From Mucilaginibacter sp. SJ (GTDB lineage: Bacteria; Bacteroidota; Bacteroidia; Sphingobacteriales; Sphingobacteriaceae): 64,000 nt of DNA. The notes beneath the pieces are model-generated. The model had not been told where the DNA came from. It ran no database searches and saw nothing but the letters and a program-made list of their open reading frames with translations. Below are positions 33,768-42,455 of the stretch, in pieces. The first letter of the stretch is position 1. Each line of letters opens with the position of its first letter. The stretch covers positions 6,448,001 to 6,512,000 of the forward strand of contig NZ_CP118631.1 in NCBI RefSeq assembly GCF_028993635.1, written 5' to 3'. Both the position numbers and the translations under genes were made by a program.

Positions 33768-33881
33768 AACTGTTTGAATCAGAATTTACAGAATTTTTAA
33801 ATTAACAGAATTAGCCTCGCTTATATTATTGCAAGCTAATATTCTGAAAATTCTTAAATCCTGAAAATTTTGATTCAGACA
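33768..33881. repeat. Inverted repeat between ROK regulator and HMG-CoA lyase
   Basis: GAATCAGAATTTACAGAATT on the left pairs imperfectly with CTGAAAATTTTGATTCAG on the right, around a centre at AACAGAATTAGC / GCTAATATTCTG. It fills a convergent spacer and overlaps the lyase stop codon (33875). Confidence 0.7.
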
Positions 33882-34726
33882 AACACCCTTCCCGAGTAAT
33901 CTATCGCTTCCTTAAATTTATCCATATTAAGCCCTGTGGGCTCACTTTGTGTTTTAAGATAACTTATCAGGTTTTCGGTGGCAATGTTGCCTGTGAGGTC
34001 GTCTTTGGCCATTGGGCAGCCCCCATATCCTTTTAGTGCAGTGTCAAAACGCTTGCAACCGCTTTCATAGGCTGCTGTTATCTTAGGTTGCCAGGTATCG
34101 GGTGTGGAATGAAGATGAATGCCAAACTCAGCGTCGGGGAATAACCGACAAAGATTAGGATAAATGCTGCCGATCTGCGCCGCATCTGCAATACCTATGG
34201 TATCAGCCAGGGCAATATTCTTTATTCCTTCGGCTGTTATTTTTTCAGCCCAGTGCTCGATGATGCCGGTATTCCACTCGTCGCCATAGGGATTACCGAA
34301 ACCCATAGAGAGATATACCAATAACTGTTTGCCATTTTTACCGCACAGCTCATTTATACGCTGCACATTTTCAAAAGCTTGTGCTATAGTGGTATTGGTA
34401 TTGCGAAGCTGGAAGGTTTCGGAGATGGAGAAGGGATAACCCAAATAGGCGATCTCACCATGTTTCACTGCATCTTCGGCACCCCGGTAGTTGGCAATAA
34501 TAGCCAGCAGTTTTGATTTGGTATTGCTTAGTTCGAGTTTCTTTAATACCTCAGCCGTGTCTTGTAACTGTGGGATAGCTTTAGGTGATACAAAACTCCC
34601 AAAATCTATCGTATCAAAACCTACCTGTAAAAGCAGGTTGATATATTCGGCTTTTACTTCGGTAGGAATAAAATCATGAATACCCTGCATGGCATCGCGG
34701 GGGCATTCGGTTATTTTGATGTTCAT
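33875..34726 (-). CDS. Hydroxymethylglutaryl-CoA lyase-like protein
   Basis: 283 residues of the DRE-TIM metallolyase family. ITECPRDAMQG near the N-terminus holds the catalytic Arg-Asp; FGIHLHSTPD near 187 and GYGGCPMAKDDLTGN near 230 correspond to the metal-binding HxH and the Cys loop of HMG-CoA lyase. It cleaves HMG-CoA to acetoacetate and acetyl-CoA, for example in leucine catabolism. Upstream GPRDG is CPRDA here, a modest deviation. Confidence 0.87.
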   Translation of the reverse strand: MNIKITECPRDAMQGIHDFIPTEVKAEYINLLLQVGFDTIDFGSFVSPKAIPQLQDTAEVLKKLELSNTKSKLLAIIANYRGAEDAVKHGEIAYLGYPFSISETFQLRNTNTTIAQAFENVQRINELCGKNGKQLLVYLSMGFGNPYGDEWNTGIIEHWAEKITAEGIKNIALADTIGIADAAQIGSIYPNLCRLFPDAEFGIHLHSTPDTWQPKITAAYESGCKRFDTALKGYGGCPMAKDDLTGNIATENLISYLKTQSEPTGLNMDKFKEAIDYSGRVFV

Positions 34727-34729
34727 TGT

Positions 34730-34872
34730 TTAAAGTCTGAAGTTCTAAGTCGTAAGTTCAAAGTCTTGAGTCTTAAGTCAAAAGTCATCAATTTAATTTA
34801 CAAAGTACTAAACTTCCAGCTTAAAGCTGCTGACTTTTAGACTTAGAACGTAAGACTTCCGACTTCTAACTT
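34730..34872. repeat. Inverted repeat, AAGTCGTAAGTTC family
   Basis: AAGTCTGAAGTTCTAAGTCG and AAGTCTTGAGTCTTAAGTC pair imperfectly with GACTTTTAGACTTAGAACG and AAGACTTCCGACTTCTAAC. Lies between HMG-CoA lyase and NDH-2. The same words occur at 56391-56478. Confidence 0.75.
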
Positions 34873-34876
34873 TAAA

Positions 34877-36190
34877 CTAATCAACCGTATTAGGCAAGTG
34901 ATGGTCTTCTGTTAAACCTTCACGCTCAAATTTGCGGATTATAAGCCTTGTACCGCCATTATAGGTTACATAGCTTGATACCCAATTGATGAACACGATA
35001 ACCTTGTTACGGCCTCCTAAAAGCGATATCAGGTGCACAAACATCCATACCAGCCATGCAAAAAAACCCTGGAATTTTACTTTACCCAAATCGGCAACCG
35101 CTTTATTGCGGCCGATGGTTGCCAATGAGCCTTTGTCATTGTATTTAAATGGCGAGGTTTGCTCACCGTTGATGATGTGCATGATATTTTTTGCTACATG
35201 CTGTCCCATTTGTATAGCTACCTGCGCCACGCCGGGGTGCCCTTTAGGGGTTTCGTCGGTGATCATAGCTGCAACGTCTCCAATGGCGAAGATGTTATTG
35301 CTGCCTGTCACGCGGCCTATGCTATCCACTCTTATTTTATTTCCACGTTCAATAACGTCTTTATCAAAGCCCTCGGGAACAACCCCCATAACCCCGGCAC
35401 TCCAGATCACATTTTTGGTGCGGATGGTTTTACCGCCTTCAAACTTGATTTCTTCACCATCATAGCTTTCCACTTTTACGCCGGTTAGCACTTCAACGCC
35501 CATATTGGTTAGGAAGGTCCGTGCCGCGTTTGATGCCTGGTCGGAGAAAGGCCCCAGCACTTTCTGTAAAAAGTCTACCAGGTACACTTTCATGTCCTCC
35601 TTTTTAAGCTCGGGATAATCCTTGGTTAAAACGTGGTTACGGAGTTCGGCTAATGAGCCCGCAAGTTCAACACCGGTTGGCCCTGCACCTACCAGCACAA
35701 AGGTAAGGTAGGGGTCACGCTCGGCCTTGCCTACTTTGAGCAGGGCTTCTTCAATGTTCTGCAAAATAGAATACCGTAGGTTCAGCGCCTCAGGGATCGA
35801 CTTCATCGGCATGGAATAATGCTCGATGTCTTTATTGCCGAAAAAGTTGGTTGTTGACCCTGTTGCTATTACCAGATAATCGTAAGCTATATTGCCTATG
35901 GTGGTTTCGAGCATGTTAGTTTCGGTGTTTACCTTTGTTACTTCCGCTATCCTGAAGCGGAAATTCTTTTGGCTCGCGAAATTCTTTCGCAAGGAAAAAG
36001 CTATCGATTCTGATTCGAGGCTTCCCATGGCAACCTGGTATAACAGGGGCTGAAAGGTATGGTAGTTGTGCTTATCCAGCATCAAAACGTCTACAGGTTT
36101 GTCCTTTAGTTGTTTTGCTACCTGCAGGCCGCCGAAGCCGCCGCCTACGATTACTACTAAAGGGAATTTTGAATTTTGAGTAGATTCCAT
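34877..36190 (-). CDS. ndh: Type II NADH dehydrogenase
   Basis: 437 residues. VVIVGGGFGGLQVAKQL near 11-27 is the FAD-binding GxGxxG; FVLVGAGPTGVELAGSLAEL near 160-179 is the NADH-binding site; NIFAIGDVAAM is the second FAD motif. A C-terminal membrane-associated segment (GFFAWLVWMFVHLISLLGG) attaches it to the inner membrane. It passes electrons from NADH to menaquinone without proton pumping. Confidence 0.93.
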   Translation of the reverse strand: MESTQNSKFPLVVIVGGGFGGLQVAKQLKDKPVDVLMLDKHNYHTFQPLLYQVAMGSLESESIAFSLRKNFASQKNFRFRIAEVTKVNTETNMLETTIGNIAYDYLVIATGSTTNFFGNKDIEHYSMPMKSIPEALNLRYSILQNIEEALLKVGKAERDPYLTFVLVGAGPTGVELAGSLAELRNHVLTKDYPELKKEDMKVYLVDFLQKVLGPFSDQASNAARTFLTNMGVEVLTGVKVESYDGEEIKFEGGKTIRTKNVIWSAGVMGVVPEGFDKDVIERGNKIRVDSIGRVTGSNNIFAIGDVAAMITDETPKGHPGVAQVAIQMGQHVAKNIMHIINGEQTSPFKYNDKGSLATIGRNKAVADLGKVKFQGFFAWLVWMFVHLISLLGGRNKVIVFINWVSSYVTYNGGTRLIIRKFEREGLTEDHHLPNTVD

Positions 36191-36196
36191 TTTATT

Positions 36197-36352
36197 TAGC
36201 TTAAAACTGTTTGTTTAGCTTAAAGCTGAAGGCTAAAAGCTAAAGCCTAAAGCAGGTGTTATTTTAGCTTAAAGCAAAAGGCCTAAAGCTTTTTTATTTT
36301 TTGCTTAAAAGCTGTTTCTTTTAAAGCTTTCAGCTTTGAGCTTTATGCTTAT
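36197..36352. repeat. Inverted repeat, AGCTTAAAGC family
   Basis: Words AGCTTAAAGCTGAAGGC and TAAAGCCTAAAGC on the left face GCTTTCAGCTTTGAGC and GCTTAAAAGCTG on the right. This AT-rich imperfect palindrome fills the space between the secDF terminator and ndh. Confidence 0.7.
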
Positions 36353-36364
36353 TTAGGTAACAAA

Positions 36365-36393
36365 AAAGGCTCCAAATGTTCTTTGGAGCCTTT
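36365..36393 (-). terminator. Terminator of secDF
   Basis: A perfect 12-bp stem AAAGGCTCCAAA / TTTGGAGCCTTT with a 5-nt loop sits 20 nt beyond the secDF stop. On the minus strand it ends in a TTT run (plus AAA at 36362-36367). Confidence 0.82.
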
Positions 36394-36412
36394 CAATAAT
36401 TTATTCTTTTTC

Positions 36413-39403
36413 TTATTTGAGGTCTTTCTTTCCAAAGTCAACGATCACCGGTGTTGCCACACAGATCGACGAGTATGTACCGAAAAGAACACCGATCAAC
36501 AATGCAAATGAGAAGCCTTTGATCACGTCACCACCGAAGATGAACAATACCAACAATACGAATACTACAGTTAATGCAGTAATGATAGTACGGCTTAAGG
36601 TACTGTTGATGGCCCTGTTGATAACCTCTTCTGGTTTTTCGTTTTTGTTAGAGTGTTCAAGGAATTCACGGATCCTGTCAAATACTACCACGGTATCGTT
36701 AATTGAATAACCAATAACTGTTAATATAGCCGCAATAAACGCCTGGTCAATATCCAATGAAAACGGAAGGAAACCATTGAACAATGAGAAGAACGACAAT
36801 ACCAATAAAGCATCGTGAGCAGTCGCGATCATTGCACCCAGGCTAAACTGCCATTTGCGGAAACGGATCAGGATATAAGCCGAGATCACGAAGATAGCGA
36901 ACAATACAGTATAGATAGCTGAAGTTTTTAACTCATCGGCAATAGTTGCACTTACTTTTGAACCACCTAATATATTGCTATCCGCAATTTTAGTTTCGGC
37001 TTTATTACCTAAAGCACTCACTAAGGTTGCCCGCACTTTAGCGTCGGCGGCTGTTGAGTTATCATTAAACAAATAGTTGGTGGTGATGCTGAATTTATCG
37101 GTACCCATGGTTTTAACTTCGGTACTGCGGCCTAAAGTGGCATCAATAGCATCGTGGATCTGACCGGTAGTAACGGTTTTGTTAGGGAAGCTAACAATGT
37201 AGTTACGACCGCCTTCAAAGTCAACGCCGTAGGTAAAGCCGCGTGTAAAGATAGAAACCAAACCGGCAGCAATGAACAGGCCCGAGAAAATGTAAAACTT
37301 GGTACGGTTTTTAACAAACGCAAAGTTTGCATTTTTGAAGGTGTGTGAGCTCCATGGGTTTGAGAATTTGATATCCATGTTTTTGTCCAGCATCCACTCA
37401 AATATAACCCTCGAGATCAGTAATGAACAGAACAATGAAGTAGCGATACCGATCATCAATGTAGTTGCAAAACCCTGGATAGGACCTGAACCGAATACGA
37501 ACAGGATTAAACCGGTAAGGAATGTACTGATCTGTGAATCGAGGATTGAAGGTAATGCATGTTTGAAACCGTCGGCAACTGCAATCCTTAATGATTTGCC
37601 TAAGTTTAATTCTTCACGTACACGTTCGTAAACAAGTACGTTAGCATCTACGGCAATACCTAAAGTTAATACGATACCTGCAACACCCGGTACGGTCAAT
37701 ACCGCGCCTAAGCTGGTCAGTACGCCCATCAGGAAGAAGATGTTGATGATTACGGCAACTACCGCCACAGTACCCGCACGGTTATAATAAGCGATCATGA
37801 AGATTAATACAACTACCAAACCTAAGATACTTGACGTGATACCGGCAGTGATAGCTTCCTGGCCTAATGACGGACCTACGATTGACTCGGACACGATGTG
37901 GGCAGGAGCCGGCAAACGGCCTGCTTTTAATACGTTGGCTAAGTCGCGGGTGTCATCAATGGTAAAGTTACCGGAGATTGATGATACACCACCAGAAATT
38001 TCGTTTTGTACGGTAGGAGCAGAGTATACGTTATCATCCAAAACTATGGCGATAGCTTTTTTGTTAGTGCCTGATGATGCCTCTGCAGTAACAGTACGCC
38101 ATTTTTGGGCACCTTCCGAGTTCATGATCATCACAACCTCAGGGCTGCCTTTCTGATCGTTATCGGCACGGGCATCGTTAATTACGTCGCCTGATAATAC
38201 AGGGCCGTTTTCGGCACCTGTAAGTTTGATAGCGTATAACGCAAAAGTTTTGGTGTTTTTAATAGGTTTTACTTCCCACAAAAATTTGATGTTACGTGGA
38301 ATAACCGCTAAAACATCGGCACTATGCAGGTATGCGTTAACCTTAGCCGTATCCTGTAACGGAGCGTAGCCAACAACCGGGCCCTGGCCTAATTGCTGCT
38401 GGCCATTTGCACCCTGGCCAACGTTTAATGACATCACTGCAAACAGTGGGTGTTGCGCGGCCAATTTTGTTTTGCTTAATGACGCAGCTGAAGTATCGTT
38501 TTTAGCAGCGTTTTTCTGAACCTTGCTTAACAGCGAGCCGCCTTTGGTGGTATCGGCTTTTGCAGCAGCAACAGCAGCAACAGAATCAGCTTTTGCTGTT
38601 TTGCCGGTATCGGCTTTTGCTGTTTTGCTTTTTGCAGCAAGCAGGTTATCAATGTTGATCAGGTATTGATATGCCTCAGCATTATCAAAAGTTTCGTAAA
38701 ATTCCAGTTTAGCAGAACCTGAAAGCAATTTGCGAACACGCTCCGGCTCTTTAACACCCGGAAGTTCAACTAAAATCCTGTTTGAGCCTTGTTGCAACTG
38801 GATGTTTGGCTGGGTTACACCAAACTGGTTGATACGGGTGTTCAAAACGGTGAATGATTGTTTAACCGCTGTTGAAGCCAGGTCCTCAAGGTAAGTTTTA
38901 ACCTCGCTGTTTGAAGCGTTGAACTTCAAGTGGTCCTGGTTATCTTTTGTTGAAAAGATAGCGGCAAGCTTACCGTTGGGGTTTAGCTTTTCGTACTCGC
39001 TTACAAATAATGCGATGTAATCTTTTTGGTTGGTTTGAGCGTTAGCCTGCAATTTATCGGCGTTAGCCAAAGCCTGGTTAAAAGTTGCATCCGGATTGTT
39101 GTTGGCAATTTTCCTAACCAGCTCATCAAGCTGGATCTGCATGGTAACGTTCATGCCGCCCTTAAGGTCAAGGCCTAATGCAATTTCCCTTTGCAATACA
39201 TAAGCGTAATCATGTTTTAATAGCGGATAAACCGGTTGATTGGAAATAGAATCCAAATAAGCTTTTTCTTTCTCAGGATCTCCCTTTGAGTATACTTTGG
39301 CATCCTCCCTAACCTTATGGGCCACCCACGTAAATGATAGCTGGTATAAGCACACCACTGCCAGTAGTATGGCGAAAAATTTAATAACCCCTTTGCCTTG
39401 CAT
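36413..39403 (-). CDS. secDF: Protein translocase subunit SecDF (fused)
   Basis: 996 residues, SecD then SecF in one chain as in most Bacteroidota. The periplasmic P1 region includes a low-complexity Ala/Lys/Asp-rich stretch (SVAAVAAAKADTTKGG near 275). Motifs LDLKGGMNV (near 77) and GVDFEGGRNYIV begin the two halves, and AVDANVLVYERVREEL and NDTVVVFDRIREFL are the two cytoplasmic D4-like loops. Twelve predicted transmembrane helices. Uses the proton motive force to assist Sec secretion. Confidence 0.96.
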   Translation of the reverse strand: MQGKGVIKFFAILLAVVCLYQLSFTWVAHKVREDAKVYSKGDPEKEKAYLDSISNQPVYPLLKHDYAYVLQREIALGLDLKGGMNVTMQIQLDELVRKIANNNPDATFNQALANADKLQANAQTNQKDYIALFVSEYEKLNPNGKLAAIFSTKDNQDHLKFNASNSEVKTYLEDLASTAVKQSFTVLNTRINQFGVTQPNIQLQQGSNRILVELPGVKEPERVRKLLSGSAKLEFYETFDNAEAYQYLINIDNLLAAKSKTAKADTGKTAKADSVAAVAAAKADTTKGGSLLSKVQKNAAKNDTSAASLSKTKLAAQHPLFAVMSLNVGQGANGQQQLGQGPVVGYAPLQDTAKVNAYLHSADVLAVIPRNIKFLWEVKPIKNTKTFALYAIKLTGAENGPVLSGDVINDARADNDQKGSPEVVMIMNSEGAQKWRTVTAEASSGTNKKAIAIVLDDNVYSAPTVQNEISGGVSSISGNFTIDDTRDLANVLKAGRLPAPAHIVSESIVGPSLGQEAITAGITSSILGLVVVLIFMIAYYNRAGTVAVVAVIINIFFLMGVLTSLGAVLTVPGVAGIVLTLGIAVDANVLVYERVREELNLGKSLRIAVADGFKHALPSILDSQISTFLTGLILFVFGSGPIQGFATTLMIGIATSLFCSLLISRVIFEWMLDKNMDIKFSNPWSSHTFKNANFAFVKNRTKFYIFSGLFIAAGLVSIFTRGFTYGVDFEGGRNYIVSFPNKTVTTGQIHDAIDATLGRSTEVKTMGTDKFSITTNYLFNDNSTAADAKVRATLVSALGNKAETKIADSNILGGSKVSATIADELKTSAIYTVLFAIFVISAYILIRFRKWQFSLGAMIATAHDALLVLSFFSLFNGFLPFSLDIDQAFIAAILTVIGYSINDTVVVFDRIREFLEHSNKNEKPEEVINRAINSTLSRTIITALTVVFVLLVLFIFGGDVIKGFSFALLIGVLFGTYSSICVATPVIVDFGKKDLK

Positions 39404-39519
39404 CGAATTTGTAATATGTAATAAATTAGTTTATAAGCTTTTTTTCAATAAGGCAGCAAATCTAATAAAATTTCGTAAGCACAAAATTTTAAATTAAAAC
39501 AAAATCATGACAAAAAATG

Positions 39520-40002
39520 TTAGCGCCGCACAAGTGTAATAAAAGCATATTTATACTTGTTTTTTTCGTCGGGCTCAAAATCTTCACGATCTGTTTCCTG
39601 CCATTCATCAGGATTTAACTCCGGGAAGAAGGTATCGCCCTCAAAATCCTGGTCAATAATGGTGAGATATATGCGGTTTGTAAGGGGAATTGCCTGCCGG
39701 TAGATCTCGGCCCCGCCAACGATAAAAACTTCATCCTCGGCCTTGCAAAGCGCAATAGCAGCTTCAATAGACGGTGCCACCTCGCAACCTTCAATACTGA
39801 TGGCCTGCCGGGTAACAACGATGTTGCGGCGCCTGGGCAAAGGCTTGCCAACCGAATCAAAAGTTTTACGGCCCATGATCACGGTATGCCCCGTAGTAAC
39901 ATCTTTAAAATGTTTTAGATCGTTAGGCAAATACCAGAGTAATTTATTGTCTTTACCGATAGCGCGGTTTTTGGCTATGGCTACGATGATGGATAAAATC
40001 AT
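39520..40002 (-). CDS. folA: Dihydrofolate reductase
   Basis: 160 residues. IVAIAKNRAIGKDNKLLWYLPNDLKHFK holds the substrate Asp and Met20-like loop; MGRKTFDSVGKPLPRRRNIV and EVFIVGGAEIYRQAI are the NADPH sites. It regenerates tetrahydrofolate used by thymidylate synthase, encoded 280 nt upstream on the same strand. Confidence 0.95.
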   Translation of the reverse strand: MILSIIVAIAKNRAIGKDNKLLWYLPNDLKHFKDVTTGHTVIMGRKTFDSVGKPLPRRRNIVVTRQAISIEGCEVAPSIEAAIALCKAEDEVFIVGGAEIYRQAIPLTNRIYLTIIDQDFEGDTFFPELNPDEWQETDREDFEPDEKNKYKYAFITLVRR

Positions 40003-40282
40003 TGGTTCATTAGTTCATTGGTTCATTGGTGCTAAGCAGGTGAACCTTGTTTTTCAAAGCGTTATTGTTTCTCAAAACGCCCATGTTTTCAAAGCCTCAT
40101 TGCGAGGTACGAAGCAATCCCCGATGTACAGAGCTACTTTGCATGGCTCCTCTGTATAGTTTGGGATTGCTTCGTGCCTCGCAATGACGGATAGTTTATT
40201 TTGTAAGGATAGTGAAAATCTATTAATTCTTAAATCTGCCCACAGTAAATACCAATGAACTAATGAACCAGTGAACAAATGA
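40003..40282. repeat. Palindromic repeats between thyA and folA
   Basis: Outer arms TTCATTGGTTCATTGG (40003-40030) and CCAATGAACTAATGAACC (40254-40270) enclose a second element at 40097-40189: TCATTGCGAGGTACGAAGC facing GCTTCGTGCCTCGCAATGA. The inner element recurs at 42201-42281. The whole spacer is repeat. Confidence 0.8.
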
Positions 40283-40283
40283 A

Positions 40284-41105
40284 CTATACCGCCACTTCCG
40301 CTTTAATATGCGGCCACGGATCGTAGTTCTCTAAAGTGAAATCTTCAAACTTGAATGAGAAGATATCTTTAACCTCAGGATTGATTTTCATGGTTGGCAG
40401 CGGACGCGGATCGCGGCTTAACTGCAGGCGGGCCTGCTCCATGTGGTTGTTGTACAAATGGGCATCGCCAAAGGTGTGTACAAAGTCGCCAAGGTCAAGG
40501 TCGCATACCTGTGCCATCATCATGGTGAGCAGGGCATACGACGCTATGTTGAAAGGAACGCCAAGGAAAATATCTGCACTGCGTTGATACAACTGGCACG
40601 AAAGTTTTCCCTTTTGTTCCCCCTTTAGGGGGTTAGGGGGCTCTACGTAAAACTGGAACAAGCTGTGGCATGGAGGCAGCGCCATCTGGTTAACCTCGGC
40701 AACGTTCCAGGCCGATACAATGATGCGGCGTGAGTCGGGATTATTTTTAAGCTGGTTCACCACCTGTTTGATCTGGTCGATATGACCGCCATCCGATGTA
40801 GGCCATGAGCGCCACTGTTTACCGTATACGGGGCCAAGGTCGCCATTTTCGTCGGCCCATTCGTCCCATATTTTAACGCCATTTTCTTTCAGGTAGCGGA
40901 TATTGCTGTCGCCGCTCAAAAACCAGATGAGCTCATGGATAATAGATTTGAGGTGGAGTTTTTTGGTGGTTACCATCGGGAAACCATCCTTAAGGTTGAA
41001 ACGCATCTGGTAGCCAAACACACTTACCGTACCGGTGCCGGTTCTGTCATGCTTTTGCGCGCCGGTTTCCATCACATGCCTCATCAGATCGAGATACTGT
41101 TTCAT
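40284..41105 (-). CDS. thyA: Thymidylate synthase with an 11-residue palindromic-repeat insertion
   Basis: 273 residues (typical about 264). dUMP methylation with methylene-tetrahydrofolate. ALPPCHSLFQFYV contains the nucleophilic Cys; CQLYQRSADIFLGVPFNIASYALL and HLYNNHMEQARLQLSR are conserved. Between FYV and GKLSCQLY, where E. coli has two residues (AD), this protein has EPPNPLKGEQK, encoded by a GC-rich palindrome (40611-40643). The site is a surface turn after the Cys strand, so activity is probably kept. Confidence 0.95.
   Translation of the reverse strand: MKQYLDLMRHVMETGAQKHDRTGTGTVSVFGYQMRFNLKDGFPMVTTKKLHLKSIIHELIWFLSGDSNIRYLKENGVKIWDEWADENGDLGPVYGKQWRSWPTSDGGHIDQIKQVVNQLKNNPDSRRIIVSAWNVAEVNQMALPPCHSLFQFYVEPPNPLKGEQKGKLSCQLYQRSADIFLGVPFNIASYALLTMMMAQVCDLDLGDFVHTFGDAHLYNNHMEQARLQLSRDPRPLPTMKINPEVKDIFSFKFEDFTLENYDPWPHIKAEVAV
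40611..40643 (-). repeat. In-frame palindromic insertion in thyA
   Basis: 33 nt containing CCCCCTAACCCCCTAAAGG on the minus strand, a partial palindrome (CCCCCTAA / TTAGGGGG words). It is a multiple of three, has no stop in this frame and adds 11 residues to a conserved enzyme. Similar words are common in Bacteroidota spacers, by memory. Confidence 0.7.
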
Positions 41106-41107
41106 TT

Positions 41108-41234
41108 TTTGTTAGTTTATTAGTTCACTTGTTCATTAGTTCATTAGTGCTTGCCCGTGCATTGATGGCGTATAAGCTTAATAGTGGGCTTATATAAGCG
41201 ATACCAATGAACCATTGAACTAATGAACCAATGA
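41108..41234. repeat. Inverted repeat upstream of thyA
   Basis: GTTCACTTGTTCATTAGTTC (41123-41142) faces ATGAACCATTGAACTAATG (41206-41224). Same family as the arms at 40003-40282 and 59999-60036, so thyA is flanked on both sides. Confidence 0.7.
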
Positions 41235-41263
41235 CTAAATTCAGAGGGCAAAGAAAAATAATC

Positions 41264-41271
41264 TACCTTTG
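41264..41271 (+). promoter_or_regulatory. Candidate -7 box of ispE
   Basis: TACCTTTG matches TAnnTTTG; a leader of about 40 nt to the ATG at 41318. No clear -33 box. Confidence 0.35.
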
Positions 41272-41317
41272 GTTTCCTACGGATGTTGGCAAATACATCA
41301 CGTGTTAATTACTTTGT

Positions 41318-42118
41318 ATGATTTTATTTCCGAATGCAAAAATAAACATCGGCCTCAATATTACCGAACGCCGGCCTGATGGTTATCATAATCTTGAAAC
41401 CATTTTTTATCCTATTGATGTTAAAGACGCTCTTGAGGTGGTAAAAAGCGATAAGCTCAGCTTCATCTCAACCGGCCTGGAGATTCCCGGCCTGACAGAG
41501 GATAACCTTTGTATTAAAGGTTACCATATGCTTAAGCAGGATCACGACCTGCCACCTGTGAGCATTCACCTGCATAAGCACATCCCGATAGGTGCGGGGC
41601 TGGGTGGCGGATCATCCGATGCTGCATTTTTTATCAGACTGATGAATGACGAATTTAAACTCGGTTTATCGGTTGATGTGATGACCGATTATGCCCGCCG
41701 CCTTGGTGCCGACTGTGCCTTTTTTATTGAGAACAAACCCGTATTTGCTTTTGAGCGAGGCGATGAGTTTGAGCATATCAAACTCGATTTGTCGGCTTAC
41801 AAAATTGTTTTGGTGATGCCGCCTGTTCATGTGTCTACAGGGGAGGCGTTCCGCGGCATAAAACCGACTCCGGTAAAAGATTCATTGTTCGACTTGATCA
41901 ACGAACCAATAACCGACTGGAAAAAGTTTATCAAAAATGATTTTGAGCAAACCGTGTTTCAAAACCATGCGGAAATTCGCGGCATTAAAGCAGCCCTTTA
42001 TGAAGCCGGCGCCATATACTCAAGCATGAGCGGAACCGGAGCATCCGTGTTCGGTATTTTTGCCGAAACTCCTGATTTGAAATTTTTGGAGGCGGAGAAC
42101 GAAGTGTTCTATTTATGA
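41318..42118 (+). CDS. ispE: 4-diphosphocytidyl-2-C-methyl-D-erythritol kinase
   Basis: 266 residues of the GHMP kinase family, fourth step of the MEP isoprenoid pathway. PNAKINIGLNITERRPDGYHNLETIFYPI at the N-terminus holds the catalytic Lys and substrate His; IPIGAGLGGGSSDAAF is the ATP loop, and MSGTGASVFGIF is motif 3. A slightly short but complete enzyme (E. coli 283). Confidence 0.94.
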   Translation: MILFPNAKINIGLNITERRPDGYHNLETIFYPIDVKDALEVVKSDKLSFISTGLEIPGLTEDNLCIKGYHMLKQDHDLPPVSIHLHKHIPIGAGLGGGSSDAAFFIRLMNDEFKLGLSVDVMTDYARRLGADCAFFIENKPVFAFERGDEFEHIKLDLSAYKIVLVMPPVHVSTGEAFRGIKPTPVKDSLFDLINEPITDWKKFIKNDFEQTVFQNHAEIRGIKAALYEAGAIYSSMSGTGASVFGIFAETPDLKFLEAENEVFYL

Positions 42119-42200
42119 CGTCATTGTTGATGTCAGATTTCGGATGTTCGATTTCGGATTTGGTAGGATTCGGGAAGCTGTCCCGAAGCAAAATAAAAGA

Positions 42201-42281
42201 GTCATTGCGAGGTACGAAGCAATCCCCGATTGGCAGGTCGTCTCTGTATAGTTTGGGGTTGCTTCGTACCTCGCAATGACG
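42201..42281. repeat. TCATTGCGAGGTACGAAGC palindrome, second copy
   Basis: GTCATTGCGAGGTACGAAGC faces GCTTCGTACCTCGCAATGAC across about 40 nt; the arms are fully complementary for 20 bp. The first copy is at 40097-40189 with GTGCCTCG in the right arm. REP-like. Confidence 0.85.
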
Positions 42282-42330
42282 TTGTGATATAAAGCAATTC
42301 TGCTACGAAACTTACTTATCCTGCTGCATG

Positions 42331-42388
42331 TAAAATGCCGGATGATTTATCAATCATTTTATCAGTCGATAGACCATCCGGCATTTTA
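42331..42388. terminator. 14-bp perfect stem, possible terminator
   Basis: TAAAATGCCGGATG pairs perfectly with CATCCGGCATTTTA across a 30-nt loop, followed by TTTAAAAG. It sits 210 nt past ispE and about 65 nt past the dehydrogenase stop, and could end transcription from either side. It is an internal part of the repeat block. Confidence 0.5.
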
Positions 42389-42455
42389 TTTAAAAGAAAT
42401 ATCCGATTCCAAAATCCTACTTACAAATTCCGAAATCGAACATCCGAATCCGACA

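Larger units (their letters stand above)
42128..42455. repeat. Composite repeat region between ispE and the dehydrogenase
   Basis: 337-nt convergent spacer with no gene. Outer arms: GATTTCGGATGTTCGATTTC near 42134 and GAAATCGAACATCCGAATCC near 42432, the same family as 12551-12668. Inside it are two further palindromes, given separately. Confidence 0.75.
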
